From Nitrospira sp. (GTDB lineage: Bacteria; UBA9089; CG2-30-40-21; SBAY01): DNA of 9,797 nucleotides. A program made the translations under genes and the position numbers. Positions 1 to 6,550 of this stretch are shown in pieces; the first letter of the stretch is position 1; the number at the start of each line of letters is the position of its first letter. The stretch is taken from the NCBI GenBank assembly GCA_005239945.1, contig SBAY01000104.1, forward strand, positions 1 through 9,797, in the 5' to 3' direction. The notes under the pieces are model-generated. The model was not told where the DNA came from. It did not search any database and was given only the letters and a program-made list of their open reading frames with translations.

Positions 1-218
1 CAATTTCAAATTTCAAGTTGTGAATGACTACAAAATTTGTAAAAGTTCAGGTATTCAATTATTTTTACCCACAAATTTTACACGCACCCATCGTATCTTA
101 AATGTAAAAACACGCACCCTTCTTAAATCTTTCCCTTGACCCCTTAAACCCTCGAACCCTTTTTTCTTGCCTCCTTGCCCCCTTGAACTCTGTGCCCTCT
201 AATCTCTACCCCCTAACC
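1..218. other. Gene-free pyrimidine-rich low-complexity stretch
   Basis: I see no supportable gene here. From about 120 to 218 the plus strand is dominated by C/T runs of the type CCCTTGACCCC, CCCTTAAACCC and CCCCTAACCC. The nonamer CACGCACCC occurs twice (near 82 and 112). The start is an AT-rich stretch with near-repeats of AATTTCAAATTT. It reads as intergenic repeat debris. Confidence 0.5.
210..218. repeat. Left copy of a 9-bp putative target-site duplication
   Basis: CCCCTAACC lies immediately left of the terminal inverted repeat that begins at 219, and the same nonamer lies immediately right of the element at 882-890. This is what transposition with a 9-bp duplication would leave. CCCTAACCC-like words are frequent nearby, so chance similarity is a real alternative. 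Confidence 0.4.
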
Positions 219-411
219 CAATAGTGTTCGGAATGCCAAATTATGCTAAACAGAAAAAGAGAAACACCCTCCTACTGCATCATTCCATTTGATTTTAGTA
301 GTTTAAGTGGAGACAACCCCCTAACCCCCTTTATTAACTTATCCTTACCCACATTTTTTTCCTGTTAAATTCTATTCAGGGCTAAAGCCCAATTGGGGCG
401 GTTTTCCTCGC

Positions 412-513
412 TCCTCCGCTCTAAAGAGCGGAGTTATTATTTCTCTCCTGCTCTAAAAAACAAAGTTAATTCTACCTCTCCCAATAACTCCGCCATTTAT
501 GGCGGAGGGACGC
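412..513. repeat. Internal palindromic module of copy A
   Basis: It carries two hairpins, CTCCGCTCTAAAGAGCGGAG (near 413-432) and CTCCGCCATTTATGGCGGAG (488-507). Bases 485-513 are the perfect 29-nt reverse complement of 1860-1888, and similarity continues beyond. The module is a dispersed repeat present twice in this window. Confidence 0.7.
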
Positions 514-858
514 ACAACAAAGGAAACATAGGCTTTAGCCTTGACTCTTCCTTTTCCTCCCTTTTCTGCTTTTATCCAAAAAGATTCCACTTGTGGGTAA
601 GGATAAGTTTATTAAGGGGGAATTACAGACCCCGTTGCCTATGGCGACATCCCTCTCAAAAGGGGAGTTAGAGATGTGTTCTTCGTCTCACCCACAAATT
701 CAAATGGAATGATGCACTACCCTCTTTATTAAGGGAGAATTACAAATATATGGTATTGAATATTGAATGTAGAATGGTAGAAGTATTAGTATTTAGTATT
801 ACTTCTACATTCATTATTCTACATTCTACATTCAATATTTTATAAGCATTTTAGTATG

Positions 859-881
859 ATTTGGCATTCCGAACACTATTG
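859..881. repeat. Right terminal inverted repeat of copy A
   Basis: Exact 23-bp reverse complement of 219-241. The same terminus (CATTCCGAACAGTATT with one or two changes) recurs at 2462-2478 and 7449-7464. Confidence 0.7.
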
Positions 882-939
882 CCCCTAACCCTTAACCCTT
901 ATAGGGTATTTACCTGACAAAAATACGGTATTTACCTGA

Positions 940-969
940 TTGACTTTTCCTATTAAAATATGTTATCGT
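940..969 (+). promoter_or_regulatory. Weak candidate promoter for the receiver gene
   Basis: TTGACT (940-945) and TATCGT (964-969) are separated by 18 nt. The -10 match is only 4 of 6. It lies about 120 nt upstream of the receiver gene start and follows two direct copies of GGTATTTACCTGA (905-941). Inferred from base pattern alone. Confidence 0.25.
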
Positions 970-983
970 ATCTCTAAAGCACT

Positions 984-1069
984 AAAGCACAAGCAGGATA
1001 CTTGTGTTACTATCGAAAGTAACTCAATCTTCCAGATTGAGAAAGCACAAGCAGGATGCTTGTGTTACT
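984..1069. repeat. Three small hairpins in a row, two within a 28-bp direct repeat
   Basis: A 28-bp unit occurs at 984-1011 and 1042-1069 with one base difference. The second copy contains an 8-bp hairpin, CACAAGCA-GGA-TGCTTGTG (1046-1064); the first has a 6-bp version (988-1006). Between them is a third hairpin, CTCAATCT-TCC-AGATTGAG (1023-1041). The loops GGA and TCC are reverse complements. They resemble REP-type palindromes and lie just ahead of the receiver gene's ribosome binding site. Confidence 0.65.
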
Positions 1070-1090
1070 TTGAGGAAGGACTACGGTACT

Positions 1091-1456
1091 ATGTTAAAAA
1101 TAATTATTGTCGATGACCATGAATTTTTTAGAAAGACACTAAAGAATTATCTGCTGGGGATGGATGAAATAATTATAATCGGTGAGGCAGGAAATGGCAA
1201 AGAGGCGGTGGAACTGGTAAAAAATCTCCTGCCCCAGCTTATCCTGATGGATATTCAAATGCCGGAATTAGATGGGATAAAGGCATGCGAAATTATCAAA
1301 CAAACAATACCGAAAACAATCGTTATCCTTTATACCGGACACGATATTGAAATATGCGGTAGAGAAGGGATGACTCTGGCAAATAGATGTTTGCCAAAAG
1401 ATAGGCTCTTTGATGAGATACCGGCAATTATTGGGAAATTAACAATTAATAATTGA
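1091..1456 (+). CDS. Stand-alone response regulator receiver protein
   Basis: A 121-aa CheY/NarL-type receiver domain with no output domain. The acidic pair D8/D9, phosphoacceptor D54 in the MDIQMP motif, T82 and the conserved K103 in LPKD are all present, so phosphorylation by a histidine kinase should be possible. I chose the ATG at 1091 because MLKIIIVDD is the normal start of the fold and GAGGAAGGA lies upstream. The earlier in-frame start at 1004 would translate the hairpin repeat. The C-terminus runs into an AT-rich repeat, so loss of a LuxR-type output domain cannot be excluded, although the receiver itself is full length. No kinase is visible. The next gene starts 46 nt downstream on the same strand. 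Role unknown. Confidence 0.85.
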   Translation: MLKIIIVDDHEFFRKTLKNYLLGMDEIIIIGEAGNGKEAVELVKNLLPQLILMDIQMPELDGIKACEIIKQTIPKTIVILYTGHDIEICGREGMTLANRCLPKDRLFDEIPAIIGKLTINN

Positions 1457-1484
1457 TAATTGTTAATTGATAATTGATAATTAA
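1437..1484. repeat. AT-rich inverted and tandem repeat after the receiver gene
   Basis: AATTAACAATTA (1437-1448) and TAATTGTTAATT (1457-1468) form a perfect 12-bp inverted repeat that overlaps the end of the receiver gene. It is followed by tandem TTGATAAT units to 1484. No T-run follows, so it is not a classical terminator. Confidence 0.5.
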
Positions 1485-1502
1485 AGAGGAGGTAAAGGTA
1501 AA

Positions 1503-1859
1503 ATGAAACGGTTTATCAGTCTAATAGTTGTAGTCATGATGTTGTTTGTCAGTATGGAGACATTGGCAGGTTCAGCGGGTAATAAGGGAGCGGTATTTTT
1601 AAAACTGGGACAGGGTGCCAGGGCTAATGCCATGGGTGAGTCGTTTGTGGCTGTTGCCGATGATATTAATGCCCTCTATTGGAATCCAGCTGGGATTGCC
1701 AGCATCAAGGAACACCAATGCACCTTTATGTATTCAGACTGGCTTGAGGAGATAAAATATAATTATCTTGCCTATGTCCATCCTGCTCAAATAATGGGTG
1801 GAATTATGGGGGGTGCAGTAACCTTGTTAAATTCTGGGGATATAGATGGCCGTGATAAA
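1503..1859 (+). pseudogene. PorV/UPF0164-like outer-membrane protein, truncated by repeat
   Basis: The first 119 codons look genuine. There is a signal peptide (residues 1-22, KR then a hydrophobic core ending ETLAG), then the family's N-terminal hallmark: FLKLGQGARANAMGESFVAV, followed by ALYWNPAGIA near residues 57-66. Family members are beta-barrel outer-membrane proteins of roughly 300-400 aa; PorV shuttles cargo in type IX secretion. AGGAGG lies 11 nt before the ATG. At base 1860 the sequence becomes an exact reversed copy of the inner repeat of element A. The frame stays open to 1961, but residues 120-152 are repeat-derived. I find no remaining barrel sequence anywhere in the window. 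The gene is therefore broken, and its base composition is richer in GC than the peptide operon at 2647-6683. Confidence 0.8.
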
Positions 1860-2168
1860 GCGTCCCTCCGCCATAAATGGCGGAGTTATAAGGGAAAGGT
1901 AGAGTTAACTCTGTTCTTTAAAGCAGAAGAGAAACTCCGCTCTTTAGAAGAAATGGAGTAGGGGAATAATAATAACTCCGTTCTTTAGAGCAGTTATTAG
2001 TCAAAACTTCTTCTCGTCATCGGATGCCCGAACTTGTTCGGGGAGAGAAACCTCAAACTCGTTGAGGCTTTCAATTCCTTTATGCGAGAAACTTCGGATG
2101 AGAACTTTTGGCTAATAGATGTTATAGAGCGGAGGGGCAAGGGAAACCTTCCGTATTGGGCTTCAGCC
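1860..2168. repeat. Hairpin-rich repeat block inserted in the PorV-like gene
   Basis: Bases 1860-1888 are the exact reverse complement of 485-513 in element A, and looser similarity continues to about 1950. Further hairpins follow: CCCGAAC-TT-GTTCGGG (2027-2042), CCTCAA-ACTCG-TTGAGG (near 2051-2067) and TATTGGGCT-TC-AGCCCAATA (2154-2173). I see no supportable gene. The open frame 2034-2306 is built from these palindromes. Confidence 0.65.
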
Positions 2169-2478
2169 CAATATTGTTCGGAATGCTTTCATCATGCTAA
2201 ACAGTATTGGATGTATTCCCATATTTCCGGGAAAACCCCTATAATTTATTTTTACATGTCCCGTAGGGACAACATATCGGTAGAAATAGATATTACCCAA
2301 GCATAAATGCCGTAGGCATGATATATTTAAAATTCAATCGGTTTGAAATTATATCGTTCCTACGGAACTTCTGGTTTATCTATGGTTATTTGCTACCGAT
2401 ATTATGTTCCTAACGGAACAAGGAATCGGTAAATGTAGGATATGTCCCAAATAGAACTACTCATTCCGAACAGTATTG
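2169..2478. mobile_element. 310-bp TIR element related to copy A (copy B)
   Basis: The termini CAATATTGTTCGGAATG (2169-2185) and its inverse (2462-2478) match at 16 of 17 positions and share their sequence with the ends of element A. Another inner copy of the end (AACAGTATTGG, 2199-2209) suggests nested insertion. The interior is made of small palindromes with no coding capacity. No convincing target-site duplication is visible. Confidence 0.55.
2257..2420. repeat. Array of short palindromes with GTA/TAC loops
   Basis: TGTCCC-GTA-GGGACA (2257-2271), ATGCC-GTA-GGCAT (2307-2319), GTTCC-TAC-GGAAC (2356-2368) and TGTTCC-TAAC-GGAACA (2405-2420). The arms differ while the loop is GTA or its complement, except for TAAC in the last. 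An outer inverted pair, ATATCGGTAG near 2275 and its complement near 2390, encloses the middle ones. Confidence 0.6.
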
Positions 2479-2646
2479 GGTCTGACCCCAATATTCCCTT
2501 TTAGAAAATTAGCCCTTTGAGGGATAAGTCCCATTTTTTAAACGCTCTCCTCCCTCCCTATTATTATTGTTCCGAAAAAGTTCTTGACAAATTTATAGGA
2601 ATCTGACCCCGAACTGGACTTTTCAGGATAAATTCAAATTTCCAGT
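2479..2646. other. Intergenic stretch without a gene
   Basis: Between the copy B terminus and the end of azlD I see no gene. TCTGACCCC occurs twice (2481 and 2602). TATTGGG/CCCAATA (2474-2493) can pair. GAACTGGA (2611-2618) is complementary to TCCAGTTC (2641-2648), which overlaps the azlD stop codon; no T-run follows on the minus strand, so I do not call a terminator. Confidence 0.4.
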
Positions 2647-2976
2647 TCACAAGAATTTATTTAAGATAATAATTGTTCCTACTCCTATAATCATAGCGCT
2701 TATTACATTACGCGTTTTAAAGGCAGCTATTGCAGTAGGAATAATAGCTATTAAATATTTATTCTCCAGACTTAAATTTAACATTCCATTATGGACAAAT
2801 ATAATAGGTGCTAACAAGGCTGTTAATATTGCAATAGGGAAAAATCTTAACCATTGTAATATAATTTCCGGGAGATTTTTTTCCATCATTAAAGCCATTG
2901 GTAAAAATCGAGGTAAAAATGTAACAACTGCCATTCCTAAAATAAGAACTATTATTTTTGAATCCATTTCTCCCAT
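2647..2976 (-). CDS. azlD: AzlD-family amino-acid exporter, small subunit
   Basis: A 109-aa hydrophobic protein with about four membrane segments. The N-terminal segment, with TFLPRFLPMALM near residues 19-30, is typical of AzlD. AzlC and AzlD together form the LIV-E-type exporter (AzlCD in Bacillus, BrnFE, YgaZH), which moves branched-chain and related amino acids out of the cell. I chose the ATG at 2976 because AGGAGGTG sits 4 nt before it and the length then fits the family; the longer frame starting at 3024 lies inside azlC. The gene overlaps the end of azlC by 25 nt, so translation is probably coupled. It is the last gene of the peptide operon. The family assignment is firm; the substrate is unknown. 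Confidence 0.85.
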   Translation of the reverse strand: MGEMDSKIIVLILGMAVVTFLPRFLPMALMMEKNLPEIILQWLRFFPIAILTALLAPIIFVHNGMLNLSLENKYLIAIIPTAIAAFKTRNVISAMIIGVGTIIILNKFL

Positions 2977-3674
2977 AATACACCTCCTGTTGCCGCTAAT
3001 AGACTCGCAATAATAATATACCATTTTCCAGGTATTACTAAATAAATTAGCAAGGAAAAAACTAATGATGTGCCTAACACTATAAAAGAAGTTTTTGTTT
3101 CCATTTGAAGGGCTAACAATCCTATAAAAGTTGCAGGCAATGCAAAATCTAATCCAAGTGTTTTAAAATTAATAATTCTAGAGCCAATTACAGCTCCTGC
3201 AAAAGAACTTGTAATCCAGGTTAAATAAATTATTAAATTTGCACCAAGCATAAAGTACTCATTTATTAAAGATCGCTTAAGTTCAGTAGTTGTTAAAGCA
3301 TATGATTCATCGGTAAGACCGAAAGAAAAGAAAAATAGTGTGTATCTATTTAACCTTTTAAAGTAGGGTACTAAAGAAATACTCATCAATAAATGTCTAA
3401 GGTTAATTAAAAATGTACTTATAATAATAGTTATTAATTCTGTATTATTACTAATCATCTTAACAGCAATAAATTGACTTGTTCCTGCAAAAACTAATAC
3501 AGACATTAAAGTAGTCTCTAATATATTTAATCCTGCTTCTCGGGCAAATACTCCATAAGCAAATCCAAATGGAATAACACCTAATAATAATGGTAATGAT
3601 TTTTTACCTCCTAATATAAAACATTTTTTCTTATCTGATTTCTGAAATCCAATAAATTTTTCCATAAGTCTCAT
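2952..3674 (-). CDS. azlC: AzlC-family amino-acid exporter, large subunit
   Basis: A 240-aa integral membrane protein with the AzlC signature near residues 35-75: PFGFAYGVFAREAGLN followed by SVLVFAGTSQFIAVKMI. Several hydrophobic segments run to the C-terminus. Length is normal for the family. Characterised AzlC proteins work with AzlD to export branched-chain amino acids or analogues across the inner membrane. The start at 3674 is 1 nt beyond the stop of the upstream maturase, and AAAGGA overlapping that stop can serve as ribosome binding site; the ATG at 3665 is an alternative. This tight coupling to radical SAM peptide maturases is unusual. I infer that it exports the matured product or a fragment of it, but the sequence alone does not show the substrate. 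Confidence 0.88.
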   Translation of the reverse strand: MRLMEKFIGFQKSDKKKCFILGGKKSLPLLLGVIPFGFAYGVFAREAGLNILETTLMSVLVFAGTSQFIAVKMISNNTELITIIISTFLINLRHLLMSISLVPYFKRLNRYTLFFFSFGLTDESYALTTTELKRSLINEYFMLGANLIIYLTWITSSFAGAVIGSRIINFKTLGLDFALPATFIGLLALQMETKTSFIVLGTSLVFSLLIYLVIPGKWYIIIASLLAATGGVLWEKWIQK

Positions 3675-3675
3675 T

Positions 3676-5106
3676 CTATCCTTTTGAAATCATTATACCA
3701 TATTCATCTTTTTTGTCAATCTTTAAATTTGGCCTCTTCTCTATTGACATTTTCTTTAACATTGGGTAATAATATTTCATTCCTACTATTAGATTCTCTT
3801 TTACCTCAGGACAGTAAGATTTTGCCAGAGACTTTTCCTTTGATATTGCTAAAAGTGTACAACCACCTCCACAGAAAAGTGACCATTTGCATTTTCTACA
3901 TTTTTGAAGAGTGAAGATATCTCTCTTTCGCCACTTATATAGATAATTAAAATTTATATCTAAAATGGGGTAGAAACTACCTATTGAATATTTCTTTTCC
4001 CCTGTAATATCTAAACAACTATACATATCTCCTTTCAAATCAAGACAAAGTCTACCAATATTTGCTCCACAAAATTGAAAATGAGGAAATTCAAACCTTT
4101 TGTATTTTAACAAATGATGTAAACTATCTATTCCTATCCATCCGTGGAGAGATATTACCTTCATTTGGTCATATTCTTCATATAGTCTAAATACATTTTT
4201 TAACATATGATGTTCTGGAATACGATGATTATATTCTTGGCATGCTATGTCTCTTACAGGTGATGCATATGCATCAAATTTCCCTGTGTTAATCCATTCT
4301 TTTCTAATAATGAAATCTGCCAATTGTGGAAGGCTATTAATATTGTGTTCATCTAAGTTAATTCGTAAAATCAATTTTATATTTTTCTTAATAGATTCGT
4401 CAACTCCTTTCATGATTTGCTCAAAAGAACCCTTTCCACTAGCAAAAACTCTACGTTTATCATGAATCTCTTTTGGTCCATCTACAGTTATCTGAATAAA
4501 TTCTAATTCAAATTTCGAAAGCAATTCAGTAAAATAATATAAATCTACCCCATTAGTTATAATTCTAATCTTATATTGTTGTTTTTTACATCTCTCCATA
4601 ATTTGTTTTATCACTTCAAACTGGTGCTTTTTAAAAATTAAAGGTTCACCACCAAATATAGTAATAGTTGGTTGACTCTTACAATTATCCTCTTTACAAA
4701 TAAATTCTATTGCTTTAAACATTTTATTTAAAATATCAGGATGGATAATTCCTTTCCGTCTTAACTCTTTATTCTGAAAACAATACGGACATTTAAGATT
4801 ACACCTATAAGTAGGAAATATATAAAAATCTTTTGGTTTTTCAATTATTTTCTCCTTCCATTTTTGATATAGATGTTGAAGAAGATATTCTTCTTCATTT
4901 GCATTAGAAAAAATATATCCACGTTTGAATAAGTTTGATACCAAATCATTAGTAGAGATATTTTTCCCATCATGCATATCTATCTGTTGGAAGATATTTA
5001 CTACAGATTCATCGATAATATCTATTGCTCCAGAAAGGGGATTAATAAGTACTTTTTTATCATCTTGGCACGGATCAAGTATTATATTAAATTTACTTAC
5101 GTACAT
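3676..5106 (-). CDS. Radical SAM/SPASM peptide maturase, second copy
   Basis: A 476-aa enzyme. Residues 1-90 form a small N-terminal domain with the LSGAIDIID motif, possibly precursor-binding (RRE/PqqD-like; inferred). The radical SAM core follows: C102, C106 and C109 (PTYRCNLKCPYCFQ) ligate the SAM-cleaving 4Fe-4S cluster, and GGEP at 152-155 contacts SAM. The SPASM domain has seven cysteines, C346, C364, C403, C406, C412, C416 and C432, for auxiliary clusters. Such enzymes install radical-made links on ribosomal peptides. I chose the ATG at 5106 because it follows AAAAAGGA and aligns with the start of the neighbouring paralogue; the longer frame from 5208 overlaps that gene. It lies 14 nt after the first maturase and is roughly half identical to it by eye. 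The reaction type cannot be read from sequence. Confidence 0.9.
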   Translation of the reverse strand: MYVSKFNIILDPCQDDKKVLINPLSGAIDIIDESVVNIFQQIDMHDGKNISTNDLVSNLFKRGYIFSNANEEEYLLQHLYQKWKEKIIEKPKDFYIFPTYRCNLKCPYCFQNKELRRKGIIHPDILNKMFKAIEFICKEDNCKSQPTITIFGGEPLIFKKHQFEVIKQIMERCKKQQYKIRIITNGVDLYYFTELLSKFELEFIQITVDGPKEIHDKRRVFASGKGSFEQIMKGVDESIKKNIKLILRINLDEHNINSLPQLADFIIRKEWINTGKFDAYASPVRDIACQEYNHRIPEHHMLKNVFRLYEEYDQMKVISLHGWIGIDSLHHLLKYKRFEFPHFQFCGANIGRLCLDLKGDMYSCLDITGEKKYSIGSFYPILDINFNYLYKWRKRDIFTLQKCRKCKWSLFCGGGCTLLAISKEKSLAKSYCPEVKENLIVGMKYYYPMLKKMSIEKRPNLKIDKKDEYGIMISKG

Positions 5107-5120
5107 ATTATTTTTCCTTT

Positions 5121-6506
5121 TTAACCTTTGATTGATTGAACCATCTTTTTTAACTCTGGAAGGTAATAATTGAATCCAAGTTGCAATACATCTTCTATAT
5201 TTGGGCACACAGTAGTAGAATTAAAGGAACCACCTTTAGAAAGTGCTAAAAAAGTGCATCCTCCACCACATAATAAAGCCATTTTACAATGTTTACATTT
5301 AGGTAAAGTAAAAATATTTCTATTTCGCCACATATTAAGATGTTTAGTATCTATTTGAAAATTTGGATAGAATTTACCAATCGACCACTTTTTGATTCCA
5401 GCTGTTCCTGCACATGTATAGACATCACCATATAAATCTAAACTATATCTTCCTACATTTGCTCCACAATAAGAAATTTGAGGTGGATGAAGTTTATGAT
5501 GTTTTATCAAGTGAACTATATTCCCTATCCATCTATTTTCTAGTAAAGAAACTATTCGAGTTTGTTCATATTTTGTATACAATTCAAGAACTCTCTTTAT
5601 TATTTCATGTTCTGGAATTATATATCTTTGTCCAATACAATTAGAGTCTCGAACAGCACCTATATAACATCTAAACTTCTTTTTATCCCACCCTTTTTCA
5701 AAAATAAAATTTGCTAACATAGGAAGATTATCAATATTTTGACTATCTATATTTACCCGAAGTGCAATTTTCATATTTTGATTAAGTGCTTCATCTATTC
5801 CATCAACTATTTGGTCAAAAGAACCTTTTCCATTAGCAAAGATTCTTCTTTGATTATGAACATCACGAGTTCCGTCTAATGTTACTTGAACATACTCAAT
5901 AGGATGATTTGAAAGTAAATCAAGATAATGAACAATATCTACTCCATTTGTTATAATGCTTACCTTATAACGATTTTTTGTACAACATTCTAAAATTTGA
6001 GAAATTGCTTTAAATTGTCTCGTGACATTTATTAATGGCTCTCCACCAAAAAGTGTAATGGAAGGAGGAACTTCCCCATTCCTTTCTTTATGTATTATTT
6101 CTATTGTCTCAAACATCTTATCAATTACATCATCATCCATTACTTTTGATTTTCTAAGAGACTTATCTTGAAAACAATAAGTACATTTCAAATTACATCG
6201 ATATGTTGGATATATGAAAAAGTGCTCTGATTTAGAAACCATAGCACTTTGCCACTTTTTATATAATTCCCTCAAGCGTTTATCTTCATATTCCTTTTGA
6301 AGAAAAATATACTCTCGTCTTAAAAGTACTTCTACTATACTTTCCCCCTTTTTATTCAATATAATATTATTTTCAATACTCTTAAGAACATTTATTACTT
6401 CTTTATCAACAATATCTATTGCTCCTGAAAGTGAATTCAAAAGAATGTACTCATTTTCATTTTTGCTTTTAAAATACAATGTATGTTTACTTATATAATA
6501 TGACAT
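5121..6506 (-). CDS. Radical SAM/SPASM peptide maturase, first copy
   Basis: A 461-aa enzyme. The N-terminal domain (1-95) has LNSLSGAIDIVD near residues 23-34, a pattern common at the front of SPASM peptide maturases and possibly a precursor-recognition element. Radical SAM cysteines are C104, C108 and C111 (PTYRCNLKCTYCFQ), and GGEP is at 154-157. SPASM cysteines are C347, C365, C404, C407, C413, C417 and C434, a complete seven-Cys set. AAGGAGGG stands 4 nt before the ATG, a very strong ribosome binding site. The gene starts 63 nt after the small peptide gene, which makes that peptide its likely substrate. It probably acts in the cytoplasm, generating a 5'-deoxyadenosyl radical to modify the peptide. 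Both copies appear intact, so they may act in sequence, on different sites, or as a complex. Confidence 0.92.
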   Translation of the reverse strand: MSYYISKHTLYFKSKNENEYILLNSLSGAIDIVDKEVINVLKSIENNIILNKKGESIVEVLLRREYIFLQKEYEDKRLRELYKKWQSAMVSKSEHFFIYPTYRCNLKCTYCFQDKSLRKSKVMDDDVIDKMFETIEIIHKERNGEVPPSITLFGGEPLINVTRQFKAISQILECCTKNRYKVSIITNGVDIVHYLDLLSNHPIEYVQVTLDGTRDVHNQRRIFANGKGSFDQIVDGIDEALNQNMKIALRVNIDSQNIDNLPMLANFIFEKGWDKKKFRCYIGAVRDSNCIGQRYIIPEHEIIKRVLELYTKYEQTRIVSLLENRWIGNIVHLIKHHKLHPPQISYCGANVGRYSLDLYGDVYTCAGTAGIKKWSIGKFYPNFQIDTKHLNMWRNRNIFTLPKCKHCKMALLCGGGCTFLALSKGGSFNSTTVCPNIEDVLQLGFNYYLPELKKMVQSIKG

Positions 6507-6550
6507 TTCACCCTCCTTAGATAAGCATCTTTTTAATAATTTACAAAAAA

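Larger units (their letters stand above)
219..881. mobile_element. 663-bp MITE-like foldback element (copy A)
   Basis: The ends form a 32-bp terminal inverted repeat (219-250 and 850-881) with two mismatches; the outer 23 bp match exactly and start CAATAGTGTTCGGAATG. Two inner arm pairs are also inverted: 272-291 with 701-720 (18 of 20) and 325-353 with 592-620 (27 of 29). CCCCTAACC flanks both ends. No transposase is encoded. The open frame across 393-671 is low-complexity and has no ribosome binding site. It is therefore a non-autonomous or decayed element, presumably moved by an enzyme encoded elsewhere. Its inner part shares sequence, reversed, with 1860-1888, so the family is dispersed. 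Confidence 0.7.

Noticed and set aside
393..671. 92-codon open frame on the plus strand
   Set aside because: It lies inside foldback element A, is made of palindromic repeat sequence, and has no ribosome binding site or protein-like pattern.
984..1069. CRISPR array
   Set aside because: Only two copies of a 28-bp unit with a palindromic, not unique, spacer; no cas genes.
1004..1090. Extended N-terminus for the receiver protein
   Set aside because: The extra residues come from the 28-bp hairpin repeat, and the receiver fold starts at the ATG at 1091 with GAGGAAGGA upstream.
2034..2306. 90-codon open frame on the plus strand
   Set aside because: It translates a run of hairpin repeats and crosses a TIR terminus; no recognisable domain.
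2611..2648. Rho-independent terminator for the peptide operon
   Set aside because: The 8-bp arms have a 22-nt loop and no T-run follows on the minus strand; the arm overlaps the azlD stop.
5107..5208. Longer start for the second maturase
   Set aside because: It would overlap the first maturase by about 90 nt. The ATG at 5106 has AAGGA upstream and aligns with the paralogue.
3684..5644. Plus-strand open frames opposite the maturases
   Set aside because: Shadow frames of two well-defined radical SAM genes, without ribosome binding sites or domains.
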